Shown: in pieces, positions 51,473 through 59,685 of the stretch
Numbering within the stretch: position 1 is the first letter of the stretch
Layout of the letters: every line of letters begins with the position of its first letter
From: Saccharibacillus sp. CPCC 101409
GTDB taxonomy: Bacteria > Bacillota > Bacilli > Paenibacillales > Paenibacillaceae
Direction: 5' to 3'
Length of the DNA stretch: 64,000 bases
NCBI RefSeq assembly: GCF_030518235.1
Contig: NZ_JAULSA010000001.1
Coordinates: forward strand, 62,001 to 126,000
The notes under the pieces: model-generated
What the model saw: the letters and a program-made list of their open reading frames with translations, nothing else
Told to the model about the DNA's origin: nothing
Databases searched by the model: none
Program-made: the position numbers and the translations under genes

Positions 51473-52120
51473 TTACTTGCCGCTCCAGATCACGTCGATC
51501 CTGTTGTAGCCTTTATTGCTGCCGGTGCCGGGAGCGCCGTCCAGCGTAACGGAAAAGGCGCTGCCTGCGTCGATAATCGTGAAGGACGATGCGCTGACCT
51601 GTTCGGATTTGCTCGTCGCGCCTTTTTTGGCGAAGTACTGTTTGTACGTATTGCCGAGCGATTCCAGATCCTGTTTGGTCAGATAGCTGAACGTGACGGA
51701 CTTCTGCCCGGCGGCCGATCCTTCGATCACATCGTAAACTTTGGCGTCCGAAGGCAGCGGGAAGTCGGCCGGCAGATTCTGCGGACGCTGCACCGTCGAC
51801 GTGCCCGGGGAAGTCGTGCCGCCCGACGAAGACGAGCCTCCGATCAGGACTTTGCTGTTCTTCGCGTCGTAAGTCACCGAAGTGCCCAGCGCTTCGCCGA
51901 CCGAGCGGACCGGCAGGTACGTGGTGCCGTTGTACGTGATCGGGGCGAGCGTTTTTCCGTTTCCGTCTTTGGGCGTATACGCTTTTCCGTTGACCACGAT
52001 GCCCAGACCGTAGTTCAGCGACGCGCGGATATCCTGCAGATTGCTGCCCGCGTACACGCCGGCCGAAGCCGTCAGCGTCATGCCCAGCGCAATGGCGGTG
52101 ACCGCCAGCTTTTTCTTCAT
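51473..52120 (-). CDS. secreted stalk-domain (copper amine oxidase N-like) protein
   Basis: A 215-residue protein. I place the start at 52120, 8 bases after AAGGATGG; the ATG at 52132 lies inside the ribosome site. A signal peptide ends near VYAGS. Residues about 35-95 form a stalk domain (TYLPVRSVGEALGTSVTYD), a short Ser/Gly/Thr linker follows, and the rest is a soluble domain with alternating strands (VTFSYLTKQDLESLGNTYKQYF). No enzyme motif. Such proteins are abundant in Paenibacillus-type species and sit in the wall. Single gene. Confidence 0.82.
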   Translation of the reverse strand: MKKKLAVTAIALGMTLTASAGVYAGSNLQDIRASLNYGLGIVVNGKAYTPKDGNGKTLAPITYNGTTYLPVRSVGEALGTSVTYDAKNSKVLIGGSSSSGGTTSPGTSTVQRPQNLPADFPLPSDAKVYDVIEGSAAGQKSVTFSYLTKQDLESLGNTYKQYFAKKGATSKSEQVSASSFTIIDAGSAFSVTLDGAPGTGSNKGYNRIDVIWSGK

Positions 52121-52378
52121 CGTTCTATCCATCCTTCCGATTTCGAGGTATACCGACGTGCGTATTGTATGTATGTTCCATTGTATGTAAGGCCGGTAAA
52201 GTCAATTACCCAGAATCTTTTGAATTTTAAACGAGTTGGGCGGCACTTATGTGATCTTTTTCCAGGTAATTGATAAGAAACGGGCCGGTAAACGGATAAA
52301 TGATGCAACTCCCGGCGCAAACGGGCGTAAAAAGGCGTAAGACGCATCGTAAAAAATCGTTCAAAGGAGCGTGACGAC

Positions 52379-52876
52379 ATGGATCTTTATTTTGCGGACA
52401 ACTTTTTCAATATGGGCGTGACGAAGATTATGAACGAAGCCGGGGAGATGGCGGGCACGATCGATCTGAAGAGCGCTTTCGGTTCTTCCGTCGACGTTTA
52501 CGGCTTGTCCGGATCGCTGCTGTACACAGGCAAATTCCAGCTGATGCTGAACCGGTGGAGAGTGCTGGACAGCGCCGGAAACGATATAGGGCTGCTGCGT
52601 CCAAGGCTTACTTTTTTTACCAAAAAGTTCGAATACGACGCGGGCGAAAACGGGGTGTACGAGATCGAATCGCCGAACTTTTCCAAAGAATACATCGTGA
52701 CGGAACGCGGGCAGACCGTGGCGACTTTCGCCAAAACGAACGGCTGGCTGCGCACCGACGCTTACGGACTGCGCAATGCTTCGAGGCTGGACGATTACGA
52801 GCTGGTCGCCGTCGTGATGGGCGTAAACGCGATCCGCAAGCGGCAGAATTCGGCGGCAAGCTCCGGCGGCGCGTAA
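52379..52876 (+). CDS. LURP-one/tubby-C-like protein (copy 1)
   Basis: A 165-residue protein with CAAAGGAGCG before its ATG. It is built of short beta strands in the order expected for LURP-one-related/tubby C-terminal proteins: DLYFADNFF at the start, then WRVLDSAGNDIG, YEIESPNFSKEYIV and a final helix DYELVAVVMGVNAIRK, the buried helix of the barrel. Related eukaryotic proteins are phospholipid scramblases or tubby. A second copy lies at 53672-54181. Bacterial function unknown. Confidence 0.75.
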   Translation: MDLYFADNFFNMGVTKIMNEAGEMAGTIDLKSAFGSSVDVYGLSGSLLYTGKFQLMLNRWRVLDSAGNDIGLLRPRLTFFTKKFEYDAGENGVYEIESPNFSKEYIVTERGQTVATFAKTNGWLRTDAYGLRNASRLDDYELVAVVMGVNAIRKRQNSAASSGGA

Positions 52877-52999
52877 CCGCGCAAATTCGGCCCAAGCCCG
52901 TCCGAACGCCTATGCAAACCCGCGGCGGGCGGCGCAGCGGCAAACTTTTCCCGGCTTATGGTACACTGAAAGAAAAAGATCGGGGAGGCTTTGCCGAAC

Positions 53000-53578
53000 G
53001 TGAAAAATTTGCTGGTTACCGGCTACCGCGCAAGCGAGCTGGGCATCTTCAACCAGAAGCATCCGGGCATTCCGTTTATCCGCGAAGCGATCAAGCGCCG
53101 GCTGATTCCGCTGATCGAGGAAGGGCTGGAGTGGGTCATCACCCCCGGCCAGTACGGCGTCGATCTGTGGGCGTGCGAAGCGGTTATCGAGTTGAAAAAA
53201 GAGTATCCGCAGCTCAGGCTGTCGGTGCTGGCCGCGTTCGCGAATATGGACGAGAAGTGGAGCGACGAGAAAAAAGAATACTGGCAGGAGCTGCTCAAAG
53301 GCATCGACTATTACGGCCTGGTCAGCAAAGAACCGTACAGCGGGCCGTGGCAGTTCAAAGCGCGCGACGCGCTGCTGCTGCGCAAAACGGGCGGCATGCT
53401 GCTGGTCTACGACGACGAAGCCGCGCCGGGCAGTCCGCGCTACTTCAAGGAAGACGCGGAGAAGATGCGGGACGGGGAGGGCTATCTGCTGATCCAGATC
53501 ACGCCGGAGGATATCCAGTCGGTGGCGGACGATATGCAGAGCGAGCTGGCCGATACGCAGGGCGGGGACTGGGGCTGA
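53000..53578 (+). CDS. YpsA-type DUF1273 (SLOG-fold) protein
   Basis: A 192-residue protein. I choose GTG at 53000 (11 bases after GGGGAGG), giving KNLLVTGYRASELGIF like B. subtilis YpsA; TTG at 52991 is an alternative. Conserved family blocks are ITPGQYGVDLWACEAVIELK, PYSGPWQFKARD and LLVYDDE. SLOG-fold proteins bind nucleotides or nucleotide-derived ligands; YpsA affects cell division in other Firmicutes. It sits between the two LURP-one-like genes in the same direction, with gaps of about 123 and 93 bases. Confidence 0.88.
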   Translation: MKNLLVTGYRASELGIFNQKHPGIPFIREAIKRRLIPLIEEGLEWVITPGQYGVDLWACEAVIELKKEYPQLRLSVLAAFANMDEKWSDEKKEYWQELLKGIDYYGLVSKEPYSGPWQFKARDALLLRKTGGMLLVYDDEAAPGSPRYFKEDAEKMRDGEGYLLIQITPEDIQSVADDMQSELADTQGGDWG

Positions 53579-53671
53579 TCGCCCGCATCGGCCTGATCGA
53601 TTGAACGTGCGCCGACCGGCCGGGCGAGGAAAAAAGGAATGGCCGGTCTGCGAAAGAACGGAGGGATCCGG

Positions 53672-54181
53672 ATGGAGCTGCATTTCGGCGGCAAAAAGCT
53701 GGCGGTCGGCAAAGACCGTATTCGCACGTCGGACGGCGCGCCGGCGGGAACGATCGAACTTCACGGCAGCAAAGGTTCCGTGTATGTGCTGGACGAGCAG
53801 GATTACGTGCTGTTCCGGGCTTTTTGCGAGCGGCGGCCCAAGCGCTGGTCGGTGCTGGACGACCGCGAGGAACTTGTCGGCACGCTGCGCATGCAGCCCG
53901 GGCTGCTGCGCCGCAGGGTGTTCGAATACAACACGTACGCGAACGGCGTTTACCGGATCGAAGGCATCCGGGGAGAGCGCGGATACCGGGTCGAAGGGCC
54001 GGATACGTCTTTTTTCCTTGCCCGCCGGCGCCACTGGTGGAAAATGAACGCGTATACGCTGGATGTGCCCGAGACCGGCGCCGTGACCCCGCACGAGTGG
54101 GCAGCCGTGGCGATGGGCATCGAAGTGCTCCGGGAGCGCTCGCTGATCTGGGCGGACCTGATCAGCGGCGTGCTGAACTGA
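53672..54181 (+). CDS. LURP-one/tubby-C-like protein (copy 2)
   Basis: A 169-residue protein. The start at 53672 has GGAGGG 6 bases upstream; an in-frame ATG at 53639 is possible. Layout matches the copy at 52379: a first strand ELHFGGKKLAV, WSVLDDREELVG, a YRIEG strand, and the final helix HEWAAVAMGIEVLRER. Sequence identity with copy 1 is low outside WxVLD and the last helix. Together they flank the YpsA gene. Confidence 0.72.
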   Translation: MELHFGGKKLAVGKDRIRTSDGAPAGTIELHGSKGSVYVLDEQDYVLFRAFCERRPKRWSVLDDREELVGTLRMQPGLLRRRVFEYNTYANGVYRIEGIRGERGYRVEGPDTSFFLARRRHWWKMNAYTLDVPETGAVTPHEWAAVAMGIEVLRERSLIWADLISGVLN

Positions 54182-54264
54182 CGGCGCCGACTCTGCGGCT
54201 GCGGGATTCTGCGGCGGCCGATTCGAAACGAACGCAGACGATTCCCGCTGAATATTGCGCAGAT

Positions 54265-54437
54265 GCATCATTTCGAGGAGATATCGGCTTTAAACTAAAA
54301 AATGTTGCGGAGGTGCATCATTTTTCGGCTTTTTCCAGGCGAAATACGGAAATGGGCTGAAAATGATGCGCTCTCGCAACATTTTTCGATAAACAGGCAC
54401 AGCGGCGGCGAAAATGATGCGCATCGGCATCATTCGC
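54265..54437. repeat. palindromic repeat with GCATCATTTT units
   Basis: GCATCATTT appears at 54265 and 54315, and its complement AAAATGATGC at 54360-54369 and 54411-54420, followed by GGCATCATTCG. The central pair extends to a long stem: AAAAATGTTGCG (54298-54309) with CGCAACATTTTT (54376-54387). It lies between convergent genes. Confidence 0.7.
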
Positions 54438-54469
54438 GCCTGCCGCCAACGGTAGACGGGACTGCGGCG

Positions 54470-54970
54470 TTACCGGCGCGAGAATCCTTCTTCGGCCAGA
54501 TATTCCTCGGCTTCTTCATGCGTTTCGAACGCCATTTCCAGACTGGACCCGGAGTAGATAAAGAAGGTCTCGTCCTCGCATCGAAGCGTCAGCTCCTGGC
54601 CTTCGGCGTCGGTCCAGACATCGGCGTCGCCGGAAGGGAAGGCGGAAGCCGCGGCGGACGGGCGGCACGCGCCTTGAGCGGGCGATCCCGGCGACGGCGC
54701 GAGCGAGCGGATCGAAGCGTCGACGATCTCGCGCAGCTGCGCTTCGGTATAGTCGCGCACGTTGACCAAGCCTTTGTCGTCCGTCTCGTAATCGCCGACC
54801 AGTCCCGCGTAGACGAATCCGTTGCCGTTTTTATGAAAATGAAAAGCGACCGTTTTTTTCTCCTGCGCGCTATCCGGATAATGGTAGTTGACCCGGCCGA
54901 GAGAAACGTCTTTGCGTTCCAGCTCCGGGAAAGAGTCGAGGATCGCGATTTTTTTATCGAAAGTCAGCAT
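54470..54970 (-). CDS. hypothetical protein of 166 residues
   Basis: A soluble protein starting at 54970 with CTGGAGG 10 bases upstream. The N-terminal 85 residues (strands such as TVAFHFHKNGNGFVYAGL and DKGLVNVRDY) and the C-terminal 60 (WTDAEGQELTLRCEDETFFIYSG, then a helix EEAEEYLAEEG) form two small alpha/beta parts joined by an Ala/Pro/Ser-rich linker. No motif recognised. It is divergent from the HAD genes' direction of origin only in spacing, and no operon is apparent. Confidence 0.62.
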   Translation of the reverse strand: MLTFDKKIAILDSFPELERKDVSLGRVNYHYPDSAQEKKTVAFHFHKNGNGFVYAGLVGDYETDDKGLVNVRDYTEAQLREIVDASIRSLAPSPGSPAQGACRPSAAASAFPSGDADVWTDAEGQELTLRCEDETFFIYSGSSLEMAFETHEEAEEYLAEEGFSRR

Positions 54971-55093
54971 AATTGAATATAAAACCTCCAGGGGGATAAA
55001 GTCGTAAAGTCGGTGTTCGACGGTTCCGCGGCGCGAAAGCCGCCTGTTATTATAACACGGGCGGCATGCGGTCGGGCGGCGAAACGCGCTTTT

Positions 55094-55873
55094 TTACAGC
55101 AGTCCCGCCAGCTTCAAACCGTAGGCGATGCCGTCGTCCTCGTTGGTTCTGGTGACCCACCTGGCGATTTCTTTGACTTCCGGCAGGCCGTTGCCCATGG
55201 CGACGCTGTTCGGAACGCCGGCCAGCATCTCCATATCGTTCAGCGCGTCTCCGAACGCATACTGGCGCTCCGGCGGAATGCCGAGTTTCTCCGTGATCTT
55301 GCGGATACCGGCCATCTTGCTGCCGCCCGCGGGCAGTACGTCGGCCGACAGCGGCGTCCAGCGGATAAAGTCCAGCGCCGGGAAGATCGCTTCGTACAGC
55401 GCTTCGTCCGCCTCGCTGCAAAACAGCGAAGCCTGGTACACAAAGCGCTCTTTGTAAAAATGCGGGTCCGGCGTCGACAGCGAAATATAATTCAGCATCA
55501 TGCCGAAGCCCTGGGCGACGAATTCGTCGTCGGGAACGGTCGCTTTCATTTCTTCGTCGTCGATCAGAATGACCGGGTGGTTATGCTTCAGCGCGATATC
55601 CGTCATCTGCTCCAGCGAGCGGGTGTCGATCGGATTGGTGTAGATGACTTCGCCGTTCAGGACGACATACTGCCCGCTGTAGCTGACGTACGTGTCGATG
55701 CCCAGCTCTTCGCGGATCTCGCGGAACATGAACTGCGGCCGTCCGGTGGCGATGGCGACGATATGTCCTCTGCGTTTCAGCTCGAATACGGCTTCCCTGG
55801 CGGACTCCGGAACTTTCTTGCGTTCGTCCACCAGCGTGCCGTCGATATCGAAAAAGATAATGCTCTGCTCCAT
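55094..55873 (-). CDS. Cof-type HAD-IIB phosphatase (copy 2)
   Basis: A 259-residue HAD hydrolase. Motif I is FFDIDGTL with the nucleophile Asp near residue 9, motif II is ATGRP, motif III is the Lys in GGSKMAG, and motif IV is FGDALNDMEM. The cap domain is type C2B, as in YkrA/Cof sugar- or flavin-phosphate phosphatases. It starts 39 bases after the stop of the neighbouring copy, with GAGGAGG upstream. The two proteins are clearly paralogous. Confidence 0.9.
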   Translation of the reverse strand: MEQSIIFFDIDGTLVDERKKVPESAREAVFELKRRGHIVAIATGRPQFMFREIREELGIDTYVSYSGQYVVLNGEVIYTNPIDTRSLEQMTDIALKHNHPVILIDDEEMKATVPDDEFVAQGFGMMLNYISLSTPDPHFYKERFVYQASLFCSEADEALYEAIFPALDFIRWTPLSADVLPAGGSKMAGIRKITEKLGIPPERQYAFGDALNDMEMLAGVPNSVAMGNGLPEVKEIARWVTRTNEDDGIAYGLKLAGLL

Positions 55874-55912
55874 TTCCGCGTCCTCCTCGAAATTTTTTTG
55901 CGATGTCGTCGG

Positions 55913-56707
55913 CTACAGCAGCCCCGCCAGCTTCAATCCGTAGGCGATGCCGTCTTCTTCGTTGGAGCGGCTGGTCCATCTGGCGGCGGCTTTGGCTTCC
56001 GGCAGGCCGTTGCCCATGGCGACGCTGTTCGGGATGCCTTCCAGCATCTCCAGATCGTTCAGCGCGTCGCCGAACGCATACTGGCGCTCCGGCGGAATGC
56101 CGAGCTGTTCGGTAATCCTGCCGATGCCTTTGAATTTGCTGCCACCGGCCGGGAGAACGTCGAGCGAAAAAGGATGCCAGCGCACAAAATCGAACGATCC
56201 GAACAATTCTTCGTACAGCTCTTCCTCGCCTTCCGCGCAGAACAGCAGAGACTGGTAGATAAACCGGTCTTTGTAGTAGAGCGGATCGTGCTTCGGCAGC
56301 GCGCCGATATTCAGGGTGCCGATACTTTCGGCGACCCGGTCGTTCCCGGACACATTGGCGCGCATATCTTCATGGTCCATATAAACGACCGCGTGCTTGT
56401 TTTTGAGCGCCAGATCGGTCAGCTTTTGCAGCGCGTCTTCATTCAGCGGATTGGTGAATACGACTTCGCCTTCGTGCACGACGTACGAGCCGTTGTAGCT
56501 GACATACGTATCGATATTCAGTTCCCGGCGCACATGTTCGAAAAAGAACGGCGCGCGGCCGGTGGCGATGGCGACGATATGGCCGCGTTTTTGCAGCTCG
56601 GCGATCGCTTCGCGGGTTGACGGATTGATCTCTTTGGCGTCGTTCAGCAGCGTGCCGTCGAGATCGAAAAAAACGATGCTGCGTTCGTGTTCCTGGCTTG
56701 CGCTCAT
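55913..56707 (-). CDS. Cof-type HAD-IIB phosphatase (copy 1)
   Basis: A 264-residue HAD hydrolase, upstream member of a tandem pair. Same motifs: FFDLDGTLLND, ATGRAPFFF, GGSKFKG and FGDALNDLEML. The N-terminus has a short extra segment SASQEHERS. Conservation with copy 2 is highest in the core and in the C-terminal tail (EDGIAYGLKLAGLL is nearly shared), while the cap domain diverges, suggesting different substrates. The ribosome site is GGAGGGAAA. Confidence 0.9.
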   Translation of the reverse strand: MSASQEHERSIVFFDLDGTLLNDAKEINPSTREAIAELQKRGHIVAIATGRAPFFFEHVRRELNIDTYVSYNGSYVVHEGEVVFTNPLNEDALQKLTDLALKNKHAVVYMDHEDMRANVSGNDRVAESIGTLNIGALPKHDPLYYKDRFIYQSLLFCAEGEEELYEELFGSFDFVRWHPFSLDVLPAGGSKFKGIGRITEQLGIPPERQYAFGDALNDLEMLEGIPNSVAMGNGLPEAKAAARWTSRSNEEDGIAYGLKLAGLL

Positions 56708-56954
56708 ATGGGTTTCCCTCCGTTTGCAAAGTCCCGCTTGCGGGCGGCGGACTTCGCTTTCTCTCGCGGTTGCTTTTTATTTGTCTGGTCCATTATAACA
56801 CGACAACCGTTCGCGGCAGGGCAAGCCGTTCGGCCGCCGATGACTCTTTTACCCGCGGACTGTGTTATAATAAGTCCGGAATTCCAATGTAAGCGTTATC
56901 GAAGACGGCGAGCAAATCAAGCATCTTACTAAACCGCATTTCAGGAGGTAGACG

Positions 56955-58361
56955 ATGGCCCTTGGAACAAGTATAACGATACGTTTGGAAATGGATAAAA
57001 CCCGGGTCACGTTCGGCGAGGTGGCCGCCGCGATCGGCGAAGGCGGCGGCGACGTGGTGGCGATCGACGTGATCCACGCCAGCGCCGACAGCACGATCCG
57101 CGACCTGACGATCAATCTGCCGGAAAGCGCGCGCGAAGCGGTCCTGAAAGCGGTGGGCGAGCTGCCGGGAACACGGATCGTCAACGTCTCGGACCGGACT
57201 TTCCTCGCCCACCTGGGCGGCAAGATCGAGATCCGGGCGAAGACGCCGGTCAAGAACCGGGAAGACCTGTCGCATGTGTACACGCCGGGCGTCGCCAAAG
57301 TCTGCATGGCGATCCACGAAGATCCGCAGAAAGCGTTCACGCTGACGATCAAGCGCAATACGATCGCCGTCGTCTCGGACGGCACGGCGGTGCTGGGCCT
57401 GGGCGATATCGGACCGAAAGCGGCGATGCCGGTCATGGAAGGCAAAGCGATGCTGTTCAAGCAGTTCGCGGGCGTGGACGCGTTCCCGATCTGCCTGGAT
57501 ACCAAAGACCCGGAAGAGATTATCCGCGCGGTCAAACAGATCGCGCCGGCATTCGGCGGCATCAATCTGGAGGATATCTCCTCGCCGCGCTGCTTCGAGA
57601 TCGAGCGCAGGCTGGCCGAGGAACTGGATATCCCGGTCTTCCACGACGACCAGCACGGCACGGCCGTGGTCGTACTGGCGGGGCTGCTGAACGCGCTGCG
57701 CATCGTCGGCAAGAGTCTCGAAGACGCGAAGCTGGTCGTGCTCGGCGTCGGCGCGGCGGGCGCGGCCTGCATCAAGATGCTGCTGGCGGCCGGCGCGAAG
57801 AACCTGATCGCCGTCGACCGCTGCGGCGCGCTGCACCGGGCGGAGAAGTACGACAACGAGATGTGGGAATGGATCGCGGGCAACTGCAACCCGAACGGGG
57901 AAAAAGGCGAGCTGGGCGACGTGATCGCCGGAGCGGACGTATTTGTCGGCGTGTCGCGGCCGGGCCTGCTGACGGTGGAACATATCAAGTCCATGGCGCC
58001 GGACCCGATCGTGTTCGCGATGGCGAATCCCGATCCGGAGATCGACCCGGAACTGGCCGAGAAGCATGTGCGGGTCATGGCGACCGGACGCAGCGATTTC
58101 CCGAACCAGATCAACAACGTGCTCTGCTTCCCGGGCATGTTCCGCGGCGCGCTGGACTGCCGCGCGCGGGTCATCAACGAAGAGATGAAGGTGGCCGCCG
58201 CCCAGGCGATCGCTTCGGTCGTGGAAGACGACGAGCTGAACGAACAGTACATCATCCCGAGCGTGTTCAACGACAAAGTCGTGGACCGCATCCGCCAGGG
58301 CGTCGTCGAAGCGGCGCTGCGCACCGGCGTGGCGCGCCGGACGCCGCCGGATTTCCGGTAA
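56955..58361 (+). CDS. NAD-type malic enzyme with N-terminal ACT domain
   Basis: A 468-residue enzyme with TCAGGAGG before the ATG. Residues about 4-85 are an ACT-like domain (TSITIRLEMDKTRVTFGEVA), and the malic enzyme core follows: SHVYTPGVAKVC, the metal-binding VFHDDQHGTAVVVLAGLLNAL, and the Rossmann stretch LVVLGVGAAGAACIKML. It oxidatively decarboxylates malate to pyruvate; the ACT domain probably senses an amino acid. A -10 box TATAAT is at 56866-56871 without a good -35. Single-gene unit. Confidence 0.93.
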   Translation: MALGTSITIRLEMDKTRVTFGEVAAAIGEGGGDVVAIDVIHASADSTIRDLTINLPESAREAVLKAVGELPGTRIVNVSDRTFLAHLGGKIEIRAKTPVKNREDLSHVYTPGVAKVCMAIHEDPQKAFTLTIKRNTIAVVSDGTAVLGLGDIGPKAAMPVMEGKAMLFKQFAGVDAFPICLDTKDPEEIIRAVKQIAPAFGGINLEDISSPRCFEIERRLAEELDIPVFHDDQHGTAVVVLAGLLNALRIVGKSLEDAKLVVLGVGAAGAACIKMLLAAGAKNLIAVDRCGALHRAEKYDNEMWEWIAGNCNPNGEKGELGDVIAGADVFVGVSRPGLLTVEHIKSMAPDPIVFAMANPDPEIDPELAEKHVRVMATGRSDFPNQINNVLCFPGMFRGALDCRARVINEEMKVAAAQAIASVVEDDELNEQYIIPSVFNDKVVDRIRQGVVEAALRTGVARRTPPDFR

Positions 58362-58421
58362 GCCAAGCGGCTTGCGTGAACCCTGCGGACTGAGCAGGGA
58401 GGACGGGACCGGAATATTTAA

Positions 58422-58462
58422 GACGCGTCGACGGAAGAATGATCCGTCGGCGCGCTTTTTTT
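58422..58462 (+). terminator. terminator of malic enzyme gene
   Basis: GACGCGTCGACGGA pairs with TCCGTCGGCGCGC (one or two mismatches), followed by seven T. Confidence 0.85.
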
Positions 58463-58509
58463 GTTATGCGCCTGAATATGCAGCACGCCAAATACTTGCG
58501 CAAACAATA

Positions 58510-58543
58510 TTTTCAAAACCGCAAGAAAGGGGTACAATATAAT
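58510..58543 (+). promoter_or_regulatory. predicted promoter of SDR gene
   Basis: TTTTCA (58510-58515), 17-bp spacer, TACAAT (58533-58538), with TATAAT overlapping at 58538-58543. Downstream, TATAGT occurs twice. Confidence 0.5.
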
Positions 58544-58587
58544 ATATAGTATAAAAAATATAGTTACTACGGAAAAGAGGAAGAAAC

Positions 58588-59358
58588 ATGCAATTCACGG
58601 ATAAAGTCGTTCTGATAACGGGAGCTGCCGGCGGCATCGGAATCGCCGCAGCCAAAGCGTTTGCCGCGGAAGGCGCCAAGCTGGCGCTGGTCGATCTGAA
58701 GCTCGAACCGCTGCAAAAAGCGGCCGAAGCGCTGGAAGGCACGGAAACGCTGCTGCTTACGGGCAACGTAGCCAAAGAAGCGGACGTGCAAAAATACGTC
58801 GAAGATACCGTCGCCAAATACGGCCGTATCGACATCTTCGTCAACAATGCCGGTATCAACGGCACGTTCGCTTCGATCGTCGATCAAACGGAAGAGAACT
58901 TCTCGAACGTCTTCGGCGTCAACGTGATGGGCGCGTTCTTCGGGCTCAAACATGTGCTGCGCGTGATGCAGGAGCAGAAAAGCGGCGCCATCGTCAATAC
59001 CGCGTCGAACGGCGGCCTGCTGGGCGCACCGGGCATGGCCGCGTATGTCGCGTCCAAGCACGCGCTGATCGCGCTGAACAAGACGGCCGCGCTCGAAGCC
59101 GCCGATTACGGCATCCGCGTCAATGCGGTCGCGCCGTCGGGCGTCGATACGAACATGATGCGTTCGATCGAAACGAACGCCGCGCCGGGCTCCGAGAACG
59201 AAGCCCGCAAGAACTTCGAGAACAGCGTGCCGCTGAAACGCTACGCCGAAGCGTCCGAGATCGCCGACCTAATGGTCTTCCTCGCGTCGGACAAAGCGTC
59301 GTTTATCACCGGCTCGTACTACCGCATCGACGGCGGGCAGGGCGCGACTTCGGTCTGA
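58588..59358 (+). CDS. short-chain dehydrogenase/reductase (SDR)
   Basis: A 256-residue classical SDR. Cofactor loop TGAAGGIGIA near residues 11-20, NNAGI at about 89, catalytic Ser in NTASNGG, and Y-x3-K in YVASK. Asp at the end of the second strand (LVDLK) suggests NAD(H) preference. AAAAGAGG lies before the start. Typical of FabG-like alcohol/ketone oxidoreductases. The A/T-rich leader with a good promoter indicates a single-gene unit. Confidence 0.92.
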   Translation: MQFTDKVVLITGAAGGIGIAAAKAFAAEGAKLALVDLKLEPLQKAAEALEGTETLLLTGNVAKEADVQKYVEDTVAKYGRIDIFVNNAGINGTFASIVDQTEENFSNVFGVNVMGAFFGLKHVLRVMQEQKSGAIVNTASNGGLLGAPGMAAYVASKHALIALNKTAALEAADYGIRVNAVAPSGVDTNMMRSIETNAAPGSENEARKNFENSVPLKRYAEASEIADLMVFLASDKASFITGSYYRIDGGQGATSV

Positions 59359-59413
59359 TTCCGCTTCATCGGGTCGAGAAATGTCTTCAAATATCAACCC
59401 AACCCCGAAACGA

Positions 59414-59640
59414 TCATAGCCAGCGATAAAAAAGCGGAAAAAGCAGCAGTCCATTGATTATCATGGACTGCTGCTTTCTTTGACGATTTTTCAGCTCGTT
59501 AAACAAGTACTCGATTAAAAGATGCTCCTTGTAGATCCACCGATCTTTATTATTTTCTTGCATGGGGATCAACGTTTTCGGTACTCCGTTAAATCCTTAT
59601 CGACCATGAGCAACGAAATCGGTTCTATCATTTATCGTCT
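59414..59640 (-). pseudogene. C-terminal remnant of an IS5/IS4-like transposase
   Basis: Read on the minus strand towards the stop at 59414. After one stop the frame gives GFNGVPKTLIP, then KDRWIYKEHLLIEYLFNELK, then NGLLLFPLFYRWL. This resembles the transposase C-terminus pattern DKGYD...YKERHLIE-FFNKLKHFRR...IWL. A frameshift at about 59605, next to GATAAGG, would restore DKGFNG. No terminal inverted repeats found, so it is an old fragment. The remaining ORF is about 50 residues. Confidence 0.55.
59440..59477. terminator. hairpin with A and T tails between SDR gene and remnant
   Basis: AAAGCAGCAGTCCAT and ATGGACTGCTGCTTT form a 15-bp perfect stem with an 8-base loop. It may terminate the SDR transcript. 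Confidence 0.75.
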
Positions 59641-59685
59641 ATCGTCCATATAAAAGATTTTGATTTAATCCGCTTGATTTTGCTC

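Larger units (their letters stand above)
59359..59685. other. 327-bp region with terminator and transposase remnant
   Basis: Holds a hairpin at 59440-59477 and, on the minus strand, degraded coding sequence of an IS-type transposase. AT-rich compared with the SDR gene. No intact gene. Confidence 0.6.
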
